Below, piece after piece: positions 1 through 6,869 of a DNA stretch of 64,000 nucleotides. Numbering within the stretch: position 1 is the stretch's first letter; each line of letters opens with the position of its first letter. The translations under genes were made by a program, and so were the position numbers. The notes beneath the pieces are model-generated. The model saw nothing but the letters and a program-made list of their open reading frames with translations. It searched no databases and was not told the DNA's origin. The DNA comes from CATOSK01 sp963665735 (GTDB lineage: Bacteria > Chloroflexota > Dehalococcoidia > Lucifugimonadales > UBA3495): NCBI GenBank assembly GCA_963665735.1, contig OY762444.1, positions 1,364,001 through 1,428,000 of the forward strand, given 5' to 3'.

Positions 1-402
1 CTGGGCCTGCACCCCTTGGCCAACAACATCCGCTACATGGGCCAGGACCTGATGAACCCGCCCACCGTCGAGGGCTGGCACACCGGCAAGGAGTGGATTG
101 ACAGCGGCACCCTGGTTGAGCGCATCAACTTCGCCGCCGACCAGGTGGGCAACACCGGACTCCCCGGCGTCCAGGACATCGTGAACCGCCTGGGTTCCGA
201 AAACGTCAGCGACGGCAACGCTATGGTCAGCCGCTGCCTGGAAATGGTGGGCGGCTACCAGTTGGCCGAAGAAACCCGCGCTCAGTTGGTGGAACACGCC
301 GAAAAAGGCGGAATCGCCGCCCCCGGCACTGAAGAGTTCTCCAACCGCGTCGGTGAGATTCTGCAACTCATCGTTGCTACCCAGGAGTACCAGTTCGCCT
401 AA
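1..402 (+). CDS. DUF1800 family protein, C-terminal part (cut by window edge)
   Basis: The reading frame is open from base 1 to a TAA at 400-402, so only the last 133 codons are present. It carries the DUF1800 tail NPPTVEGWHTGKEWID, followed by a helical end closing with LQLIVATQEYQFA. The complete protein at 39363-40787 has nearly the same tail (NPPTVEGWHTGREWID; LQLIAATREYQLA), which makes the family call firm. DUF1800 genes usually sit beside DUF1501 genes, and here a DUF1501 gene follows 77 bases later on the same strand. Biochemical function of the family is not established. Confidence 0.9.
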   Translation: MGLHPLANNIRYMGQDLMNPPTVEGWHTGKEWIDSGTLVERINFAADQVGNTGLPGVQDIVNRLGSENVSDGNAMVSRCLEMVGGYQLAEETRAQLVEHAEKGGIAAPGTEEFSNRVGEILQLIVATQEYQFA

Positions 403-479
403 CCCCGGCTTCCGGCGGGGCCGCATCCCCGGTTCCCGCCGGCCAACCCCCAACTCAACGAAAGGACAGGAAAGAAGAC

Positions 480-1613
480 ATGACTTCTACCAAGAAAGAC
501 CCGGTACTGGTAGTGCTTCAGTTGTCCGGTGGCAACGACGCCGTGAATACCCTGGTTCCCTACGGCGAACCCAAGTACATTGACCACCGGCCTTCGGTTC
601 GCGCTCCCGAAGACCAGCTGCTCAAGCTGGACGACAAGGTTGCCTTCAACCCCAACATGGGCCCCTTGAAGAGGCTCTACGATGAGGGCAAGGTTGCCGT
701 CATCCAGGGCGTAGGCTACCCCAACCCCAACCGCTCTCACTTCCGCTCCATGGACATCTGGCACACCTGCGAGCCGGACAAGCAGGGCACCGAGGGCTGG
801 CTGGGCCGCGCCATCCGCGACATGGACCCCAACAAGGAAAACGTGCTGACCGGCGTTAACTTCGGCCGCGGCCTGCCCCGCGCGCTGGCCGCCCCCGGCG
901 TGCCGGTTGCCTCCGTTGGCAACCTGGCCACCTACGGCGTTCTCACCGGCATTGACGGCGAAGACCAGCGGGCCGATGCCCTGGACGTTTTCTCCCGCAT
1001 CTACTCCCCCACCGTTGGCCGCAACATGGTGGTGGACTACCTGTCCCAGACCGGCATGGACGCTCTCAAGGGCGCCGACATCCTCAGCACCGCCCCCGAA
1101 CAGTATTCCTCCAGCGTCGAGTACGGCGGCGACGTGGTGGGCCAGTACATGAAGAACATCGCCCAGGTTCACCTGGCCGACTTCGGCACTCGCGTCCTCT
1201 ACACCACCGCCCCCTACAACAGCTTCGACACCCACGCCGGCGAACTGGCGGCCCACGCCAACCTGTGGACCAACACTTCCAACGCCATCGCCGACTTCTA
1301 TGACGACCTCAAGGAGAACAACGGCAGCGACAACGTCCTGTTGCTGGTCTTCACCGAGTTCGGACGCCGGGTGAAGGACAACGGTTCCGGCACCGACCAC
1401 GGTTCCGGCGGCGTGGCCTTCGTCGTCGGCGATCACGTCAAGGGCGGCCTGTACGGCGAGTATCCGTCCCTGGAAGACGACAAGCTGTTGGAAGGCGACC
1501 TCCACTACAACAACGACTTCCGCAGCACCTACGCCACCATCCTGGAGAACTGGATGGGGCTGGATGCCAACCCCATCTGCAACGGCGCCTTCGAGAAGTT
1601 CGACTTCGTGTAA
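480..1613 (+). CDS. DUF1501 family protein
   Basis: 377 residues. The opening VLVVLQLSGGNDAVNTLVPY is the DUF1501 hallmark, and later motifs (RSHFRSMDIWHT near residue 85, FTEFGRRVKDNGSGTDHGSG near 290) fit the alkaline-phosphatase/sulfatase-like fold assigned to this family. Family members often carry a Tat signal. This one starts directly in the domain with no signal peptide, so it may stay in the cytoplasm or travel with its DUF1800 partner (inference). A purine-rich AAGGACAGGAAAG tract precedes the ATG. It lies between the DUF1800 gene and an NHL propeller gene and is probably co-transcribed. The related set at 39.4-41.9 kb lacks this gene. Confidence 0.9.
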   Translation: MTSTKKDPVLVVLQLSGGNDAVNTLVPYGEPKYIDHRPSVRAPEDQLLKLDDKVAFNPNMGPLKRLYDEGKVAVIQGVGYPNPNRSHFRSMDIWHTCEPDKQGTEGWLGRAIRDMDPNKENVLTGVNFGRGLPRALAAPGVPVASVGNLATYGVLTGIDGEDQRADALDVFSRIYSPTVGRNMVVDYLSQTGMDALKGADILSTAPEQYSSSVEYGGDVVGQYMKNIAQVHLADFGTRVLYTTAPYNSFDTHAGELAAHANLWTNTSNAIADFYDDLKENNGSDNVLLLVFTEFGRRVKDNGSGTDHGSGGVAFVVGDHVKGGLYGEYPSLEDDKLLEGDLHYNNDFRSTYATILENWMGLDANPICNGAFEKFDFV

Positions 1614-1621
1614 AACCCAAC

Positions 1622-1644
1622 GGGGCGGGTTCTCAACCCGCCCC
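1622..1644 (+). terminator. GC-rich hairpin after the DUF1501 gene
   Basis: A perfect 10-bp stem, GGGGCGGGTT paired with AACCCGCCCC, has a 3-base loop and lies 8 bases after the DUF1501 stop. A pyrimidine run follows rather than a clean T-tract, so termination may be partial. The stem belongs to the same GGGGCGGGTT hairpin family found at 41963, 44063 and 35429. Confidence 0.5.
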
Positions 1645-1733
1645 CTCTCCCTTATTGAAGGGACGGAAAGGTTGACCCGACGCGCCCTTATCGGCGTGAC
1701 GGGCCGCCACCCCCAATCCATAGCGAGGTGAAG

Positions 1734-2783
1734 ATGACTACTCAGACACTGAGTGTAACTTTGCAGTACGACAAGACCATCGGGCGCGCCGAGTTCTCCG
1801 GCCCCGGTTTCCGCAATCCGGTAGCCTTGGCCTTGGCCGAAGACGACATGATGTACGTCGTCAACCGCTCCTACGAATACCGGCCCGACGGCAAGCGGAT
1901 AACCATCTGCACCGTTGACGAGGACTACATCGGCGAGTTCGCCCGCGGCGTCACCGACCAGGGCGACGGCGAACCCACCTCCGGCGACGGCCATATCATC
2001 TGGCCCACCGCCATCGCCCTCAGCAGCGACGGCAATGTTTACGTCGCCGACGAGGCCCTGGACCGGATAACCGTTTACACCCACGAGGGCGAATACGTCG
2101 AAAAGTGGCAGCGCCCCGGCAGCGGCGACGGCGAATGGGACAAGCCCTCCGGCTTGGCCTTCGACCAGGACGACAACCTCTACGTGGTGGACAGCGGCAA
2201 CAACCGGGTCCAGAAGTTGACCAAGGATGGCCGGTTCATCAGCAAGTGGGGCAGCGAAGGCTCCGGCAACGGCCAGTTCAATATGCCCTGGGGCATCACC
2301 ATTGACCAGGCCGGCAGCGTCTATATCGCCGACTGGCGCAACGACCGCGTCCAGAAGTTCACCGCCGACGGCGACTTCCTCATGTCCTTCGGCTCCACCG
2401 GCTCCGGCGAGGGCGAACTCAGCCGCCCCACCGACGTGGCCGTGGACCAGGACGGGGACATTTACGTCGCCGACTGGAGCAATGACCGTCTCCAGGTCTT
2501 TGACCCGGATGGCCATTACCTGACCAGCACCAAGGGCGAAGGCACCCTCTCCAAGTGGGGCACCAACAAGCTGGACGGCGGCAACCCCGAAATGTGGCAT
2601 GAGCGCAGCATGGCCCAGGGCTTGGAGCGCGAAAAGGACTTCTGGGGGCCGGTGGCCGTCGAAGTTGACGAACAGGGCCGGGTGTTCGTCGTCGAGTCCG
2701 CCCGTTCCCGCATCCAGGTTTTCCACAAGCAGTACCCCCTGTTCTTCGCTCCCGGCGAGCGGGGAGCCAGCGGCCGCCTGTAA
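1734..2783 (+). CDS. NHL-repeat beta-propeller protein
   Basis: About 349 residues from the ATG at 1734; a GTG at 1728 is also possible because the GAGGTG ribosome site overlaps it. NHL repeats recur about every 45 residues, with the cores VYVADEALDRITVY, LYVVDSGNNRVQKL, VYIADWRNDRVQKF and IYVADWSNDRLQVF, so a six-bladed propeller is likely. No signal peptide or membrane segment is visible. NHL propellers normally bind proteins or ligands; a few are enzymes. It is the paralogue of 40798-41853, which also follows a DUF1800 gene, so the propeller probably works with that system. Confidence 0.88.
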   Translation: MTTQTLSVTLQYDKTIGRAEFSGPGFRNPVALALAEDDMMYVVNRSYEYRPDGKRITICTVDEDYIGEFARGVTDQGDGEPTSGDGHIIWPTAIALSSDGNVYVADEALDRITVYTHEGEYVEKWQRPGSGDGEWDKPSGLAFDQDDNLYVVDSGNNRVQKLTKDGRFISKWGSEGSGNGQFNMPWGITIDQAGSVYIADWRNDRVQKFTADGDFLMSFGSTGSGEGELSRPTDVAVDQDGDIYVADWSNDRLQVFDPDGHYLTSTKGEGTLSKWGTNKLDGGNPEMWHERSMAQGLEREKDFWGPVAVEVDEQGRVFVVESARSRIQVFHKQYPLFFAPGERGASGRL

Positions 2784-2812
2784 ACCAACCCCGGTCAACA
2801 GCGGCAAAACCC

Positions 2813-2843
2813 AGGGGCGGGCAGCAAACCCGCCCCTGTTTTT
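2813..2843 (+). terminator. Rho-independent terminator after the NHL gene
   Basis: AGGGGCGGG pairs with CCCGCCCCT across a 7-base loop and is followed at once by GTTTTT. It lies 30 bases past the NHL stop, so it should end the DUF1800-DUF1501-NHL transcript. Confidence 0.8.
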
Positions 2844-2898
2844 CGGCCATCCCAAACCGCCGTCAAGGAGTTAGCGCTGAGACCCAAGCTGCACCAGC

Positions 2899-2904
2899 TA
2901 TAAT
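2899..2904 (+). promoter_or_regulatory. Candidate -10 box for the LLM gene
   Basis: A perfect TATAAT lies 70 bases before the start of the LLM gene and after the upstream terminator. No convincing -35 hexamer is seen at 16-18 bases, so the call rests on the -10 box and position. Confidence 0.4.
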
Positions 2905-2973
2905 ACGGCCCATACATTTTCTGCCCGGGACCGTCCAAAACGGGCGGCCCAGCCCCGGACAAGGAGGGTTGCC

Positions 2974-3912
2974 ATGAAAATAGGAATGTCGCTGACCAGC
3001 AGTTACTCCATTGAGCGGGACAGCTCAGAGTTGCTGGCCGGCTTGACCGACCAGGTTAAGTTGATGGCGAGCCTGAAGTTCGATTCCCTGTCTTTGGGAG
3101 ACCATCACCTGACCCACGACCACTATATCCAGGTCATGCCAACGATTTCCAACATGGCCGCCTTCAGCGGAGATATGCAATTGCTGCCGCTGTTCCTCCT
3201 CCCCTTCTACAACCCCATCTTGCTGGCGGAGCAGGTGGCCACATTGGACGTAATCAGCGGGGGCCGGACTGTGGTGATTTGCGGGTTGGGCTACGACCCG
3301 GCAGCCTTCTCCGCCTTCGGGACTTCGCAACGGATGCGCGCCCCCCGGTTTGTGGAAACCTTCCGGATAATGCGCGCCCTCTTCATGGGAGACGATGTGA
3401 CTTTCCGGGGACGGCACTACAACATCCCCGAAGGAATCCGCATCAATCCCAAGCCCGTGCGGCAGCCCTTGCCCATGTGGATTGCCGGAGGCGCAGACCC
3501 AGCCGTGCGGCGGGCTGCCCGCATCGCCGACGGCTGGGTCATTGCCCCCGGGTGGAACCGGCCCGCCATCGAACGGGTGTTGCAGGTGTACCGCACCGCG
3601 CTGGCCGAGTTTGGCCGCGAGGATAACGGGAGTGAGGTGGTGCTGCGGCGGGATGTGCATCTGGCCGGAGACAATGAAGCGGCGCGGCGGGAAGCGTCGC
3701 CTTTATTCGAGAACGGGTATCGGGGTATGAGGGGGGCCGACCTGGAGCAGTCTTTGTTCGTGGGCGGCCCCGTCGAGTGCGTCGAGTATCTGAAAGAGTT
3801 GGAGGGTCTGGGCGTTGACCGGGTCCTGTTCCGGTGCGCCCTGGACGAACCGCAGCAAGCCGCGCAGACCATCCAGGTCCTGGGCGAAAGGGTTATTCCC
3901 GCGTTTGCTTAG
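2974..3912 (+). CDS. LLM class flavin-dependent oxidoreductase
   Basis: 312 residues with the luciferase-like TIM-barrel pattern: MKIGMSLTSSYS strand 1, a central VICGLGYDPAAFSAFG segment, RFVETFRIMRALF, and PLPMWIAGGADPAVRRAARIADGW near residue 165. These enzymes use FMN or F420 to oxidise or oxygenate small organic substrates; the substrate cannot be read here. AAGGAGGG lies 7 bases before the ATG. It has its own promoter candidate and no close co-directional partner. A second LLM enzyme of a different subtype lies at 37513-38469. Confidence 0.88.
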   Translation: MKIGMSLTSSYSIERDSSELLAGLTDQVKLMASLKFDSLSLGDHHLTHDHYIQVMPTISNMAAFSGDMQLLPLFLLPFYNPILLAEQVATLDVISGGRTVVICGLGYDPAAFSAFGTSQRMRAPRFVETFRIMRALFMGDDVTFRGRHYNIPEGIRINPKPVRQPLPMWIAGGADPAVRRAARIADGWVIAPGWNRPAIERVLQVYRTALAEFGREDNGSEVVLRRDVHLAGDNEAARREASPLFENGYRGMRGADLEQSLFVGGPVECVEYLKELEGLGVDRVLFRCALDEPQQAAQTIQVLGERVIPAFA

Positions 3913-4090
3913 GGAGTTGGGCTGCCTTCCGCCAGGCGGGCAAGCCCCCAACTTCGCTGTTTAAGGATTATATTACAAAAGCCGCCGGGGCAAGACCCAT
4001 TGAGGCCGGTAGTCTGTAATTGACAGCAACCGGCGTCTCTGCTGAAATGGGGTCATCAACAATCAGAAGACAGCTATGGAGGAGAGCGTT

Positions 4091-5074
4091 ATGGCAGGCA
4101 GGACTTTGATTTACGTTGGCGCCGAGGCCGATGGACTGTATCGCAAAGAGGCCGGCGATTCCCATTGGGAGAAGCTGGCCAATGGTATGCCGCCTTCCCC
4201 GCAGGTGCGCGCCATTGCCGTTCATCCCAACGACGCCAGCGCCGTCTTCGCCGGCACCCAGCGCGGCATCTACCGCTCCACTGATGGCGGCGACAGCTTC
4301 CAGCGCATGAATATGACCGAGGGCCGCATCGTGTGGTCCATCAAATTCCATCCCCACGACCCCAACATCATGTTTCTGGGCACCGAGGGCGCCGAGGTGT
4401 TCAAGAGCGCCGACGGCGGCGAGAACTGGGAGTACCTGTCCACCGTCTCCAACCCCGACGCCGTGCAGATGGCCTTCGCCACCCGTATCCTGGGCATCGG
4501 CATCGAGACGGGCGACACCAACCAGATGTACGCGGCCCTGGAAGTCGGCGGCGCGGCTCACAGTTCCGACGGCGGCCAGACCTGGGCCATCGTCAACAAC
4601 GGGTTCGAAGGCGACGTTGACCTGTTGGACCTGCACGGCGTGACCGTGGGCGTCAACGAATCCGTGTTCATATCCAACCGCACCGGCGTCTGGCGCACCC
4701 GCGACCGGGGCCAGACTTGGGACGACCTCCATTTCGACAACTTCTCCAACATCCGCTATTCCCGGGGCGTTGAGGTTGCGCCCAACGACCCCAGCACTCT
4801 CTACGCCTGTGTCGGCCTCAACTTCGGGAGCGAAGAGGGCGGCATCCTGCGTTCCACCGACGCCGGCGAATCCTGGATCCGGTTCGACCAGGGAATCCAG
4901 CCGTTGAGCACCACCTTCGGTATCGCCGTCAATGACCGCTCCCCGGAACAGGTGTACTTCTGTACCCGCAAGGGCCAGGTCTTCGGCACCCACGACGACG
5001 GCGCCACCTGGCATACCCACGACCTCCCGGAAATGGCCGCCAACGTCAAGGCTATCGCCTGCACCTCGGCCTAG
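4091..5074 (+). CDS. Asp-box (BNR/YCF48-like) beta-propeller protein
   Basis: 327 residues from the ATG at 4091, chosen because GGAGGAG lies 6 bases before it; an in-frame ATG at 4076 would put the ribosome site inside the gene. Six Asp-box motifs are visible (STDGGDSFQ, SADGGENWE, SSDGGQTWA, TRDRGQTWD, STDAGESWI, THDDGATWH), spaced by about 50 residues, as in sialidase-like or vps10-type propellers. No signal peptide and no sialidase catalytic pattern are evident, so an exo-sialidase label would be unsafe. Probably a cytoplasmic binding or scaffold protein (inference). Confidence 0.82.
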   Translation: MAGRTLIYVGAEADGLYRKEAGDSHWEKLANGMPPSPQVRAIAVHPNDASAVFAGTQRGIYRSTDGGDSFQRMNMTEGRIVWSIKFHPHDPNIMFLGTEGAEVFKSADGGENWEYLSTVSNPDAVQMAFATRILGIGIETGDTNQMYAALEVGGAAHSSDGGQTWAIVNNGFEGDVDLLDLHGVTVGVNESVFISNRTGVWRTRDRGQTWDDLHFDNFSNIRYSRGVEVAPNDPSTLYACVGLNFGSEEGGILRSTDAGESWIRFDQGIQPLSTTFGIAVNDRSPEQVYFCTRKGQVFGTHDDGATWHTHDLPEMAANVKAIACTSA

Positions 5075-5662
5075 GCTTCCATCTATTGCCCTCTCCTCAG
5101 CGGGGAGGGCAGAGCCTCAATTTTCCCTCTCCCTTCTGGATGTTCTATCCAGTTTTGCGGGGAAGCTGGTTCATCATAACCTTGTCATCCTGAGCGCCTT
5201 CCCATGTCATTCTGAGCGTAGCGAAGAATCTAAAATTCCCGCCCCAAACCAACCTCAACTCTCCGAAACACCCCTGACCACCCGTAGGGCCGCACGGCCG
5301 TGCGCCCCTACCAACCTTCACCACCAACCCGGTTGCCGGAAACAAACCAACACCCGTAGGGGCAACCCTTGTGGTTGCCCTACCATCTTCACTCCCAGCC
5401 ATCGTCTCCCACCCAAAACATCCCAAACCCCAACCACCGTCATTCCGGCGTAGGCCGGAATCCAGAAACCCATGCCAATACCATCCTTGCCCCAACAAAC
5501 CAACCCCCAACCCCAACCCGTCATTCCGGCGAAGGCCGGAATCCAGGAATCCTACTCCCCAAACCGGCCTTGCGCCCATTGGACACCTCATCAATAACCC
5601 CCTCCCCCTACCAGGGGGAGGGCTGGGGAGGGGGTGCGTCCCCCCAACTGACAAAACCCCCC

Positions 5663-5739
5663 TTGACAACCAACCTCCCATTATGTAATATGACCAACGT
5701 AGGGACGACCCTCAACGTGGGGGCCGTCCCTTTTCTTTG
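5663..5739 (+). promoter_or_regulatory. Promoter abutting a terminator-like hairpin, copy 1
   Basis: TTGACA (5663-5668), a 17-base spacer, and TAATAT (5686-5691) make a good sigma-70 promoter. Ten bases on, GGGACG (5702-5707) pairs with CGTCCC (5725-5730), with further CCC/GGG pairing inside, then TTTTCTTT. A transcript would be little more than the hairpin. A near-identical arrangement is at 55294-55370. It could be a tiny RNA, an attenuator or a paused complex. Confidence 0.6.
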
Positions 5740-5757
5740 TACCCCATCCTAAACCCC

Positions 5758-5777
5758 AGGAGGAACCGCCCATGTAA
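5758..5777 (+). other. Start-stop mini-ORF (ATG TAA) with a strong ribosome site
   Basis: AGGAGGA at 5758-5764 stands 7 bases before ATG at 5772, which is followed directly by TAA. The frame then stays open for about 80 codons without recognisable protein features. It is either a minimal start-stop element downstream of the hairpin cassette or the broken start of a lost gene. Confidence 0.35.
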
Positions 5778-6341
5778 CACCAATCCCGCCGTTTGCGTCG
5801 AGAGTCCCTCCCGGATAACCATGGCTCTTATCCGATGCGAGGTCTAACGACTCCGCTGCGGCAACTGCCCCACCGACGGGCGTCGGCCCTTCTCCTTTGG
5901 GAGAACCCGGCTGGCAAAGTCGGCCCGGCCCCTGGACGACGGGCGACCGCGCCCCAATGGGATGGCGCGGCAGTAGTCGGCCCGTGCCCCTGGACGACGG
6001 GTGGCTGCTCCCCTTAGGGGTGGTAGCGGCGGTAGTCGGCCATACCCCACCGGCGGGCGCAACGTCCCCCTTGAAGGGACGGGGCAAAGCCGGAACGCCC
6101 GGCCGGGCAACCCCTGGAAAAAGGAAACCAAACCCCCAGGCCGGAACCCCAAAATCAACCAAAAGGAGACCTCAAGACAACCGAAGAAATCCCAACAGGA
6201 AACTCCCGCCCCCTATCAGGGGGAGGGTTGGGGAGGGGGTAAAACCCAACCAAAATGCAACACAATGCCACTAAATGCCACGGAAAACAAAAACCCCCGC
6301 CCCCTACCAGGGGGAGGGCTGGGGAGGGGGTAAGACCTTGA

Positions 6342-6473
6342 CCAAAACCCGCCCAAAAAGTGTCCAAAATCGCCAAAACCGCCCAAATATCCCCCAAAAT
6401 GGACACATCCTGGACACATCCAACCCGCCAATCCACGCTCAAATGGTCAAAAATGGTCAAAAATGGACAAAAA
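6342..6473. repeat. Helically phased A-tract array
   Basis: CCAAAA-type tracts begin at 6342, 6353, 6364, 6373, 6383 and 6394 (mean step 10.4 bases). Then A5 tracts at 6449, 6459 and 6469 lie inside a 10-base repeat, AAATGGTCAA. Between them is an 11-base direct repeat, TGGACACATCC. Phasing at the DNA helical repeat predicts intrinsic curvature. Confidence 0.6.
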
Positions 6474-6598
6474 GGTAAAATTTTCACCCCCTCCCTCTAC
6501 CAAGGGAGGGCCGGGGAGGGGGGTGAAACCCAACCGAAAATGCCCCACAATGTCACGGAAAATAAAAACTCCGCCCCTGATAGCAACGGCGGAATCGC

Positions 6599-6687
6599 TG
6601 GCGGAGAGGGCGGGATTCGAACCCGCGATACCCATAGGGTATACCGGTTTTCGAGACCGGCGCATTCGTCCGCTCTGCCACCTCTCC
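6599..6687 (-). tRNA. tRNA-Ser (anticodon CGA), CCA encoded
   Basis: Read on the minus strand: acceptor GGAGAGG pairs with CCTCTCC, discriminator G is followed by an encoded CCA, the anticodon stem CCGGT/ACCGG holds the loop CTCGAAA (anticodon CGA, reads TCG), a long variable arm TATACCC/GGGTAT is typical of serine tRNAs, and the T arm is GCGGG-TTCGAAT-CCCGC. The anticodon rules out tRNA-Sec despite the long variable arm. Confidence 0.96.
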
Positions 6688-6869
6688 GGTTCCCGGCCCG
6701 TTGGGGCCACCTTCAAGAATAGCCCCCTACGCCCCGGTTTTCAAGCAATATCCCCGAACCGGCGACAAGTTGCCGCAAGACCGCCGCCCCGCTAGTGATA
6801 TACTCAATACAAGTGCGGCAAGCCTATCTTGACCCAGACCGTTGCGACCGAGCAGGAGCGCCAAGACCG

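Larger units (their letters stand above)
5075..6598. other. Long repeat-rich intergenic region
   Basis: No convincing protein gene. Contents in order: an AGCG(T/C)AGCGAAGAATCT repeat near 5215; the hairpin with a GCACGGCCGTGC core at 5284-5311; a GTAGGGGCAACC-type hairpin at 5356-5383; single ATTCCGGC/GCCGGAAT palindromes at 5441-5474 and 5520-5551; CTCCCCCT/AGGGGGAG elements near 5602, 6211, 6301 and 6487; a promoter-hairpin cassette at 5663-5739; a Shine-Dalgarno followed by ATG TAA at 5758-5777; a GC-rich stretch with repeated CCCCTGGACGACGGG (about 5930 and 5988); copies of an AAATGCCACGGAAAACAAAA element; and phased A-tracts at 6342-6473. The open frames here are low-complexity and lack homology signals. 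Confidence 0.7.

Noticed and set aside
399..2855. 818-residue open frame on the minus strand
   Set aside because: It lies antisense over the DUF1501 and NHL genes, is rich in Gly/Val/Ala as expected from a high-GC shadow frame, and has no domain signal.
4091..5074. Exo-alpha-sialidase
   Set aside because: Asp-boxes are present, but no sialidase arginine triad or FRIP motif is seen; a general propeller label is safer.
5075..6598. CRISPR array, considered because of many short repeats
   Set aside because: Repeats are of several kinds, irregularly spaced and palindromic in both orientations; no cas gene is near.
6599..6687. tRNA-Sec, considered because of the long variable arm and the selenoprotein in the window
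   Set aside because: The anticodon is CGA and the acceptor/T-arm lengths fit an ordinary serine tRNA.
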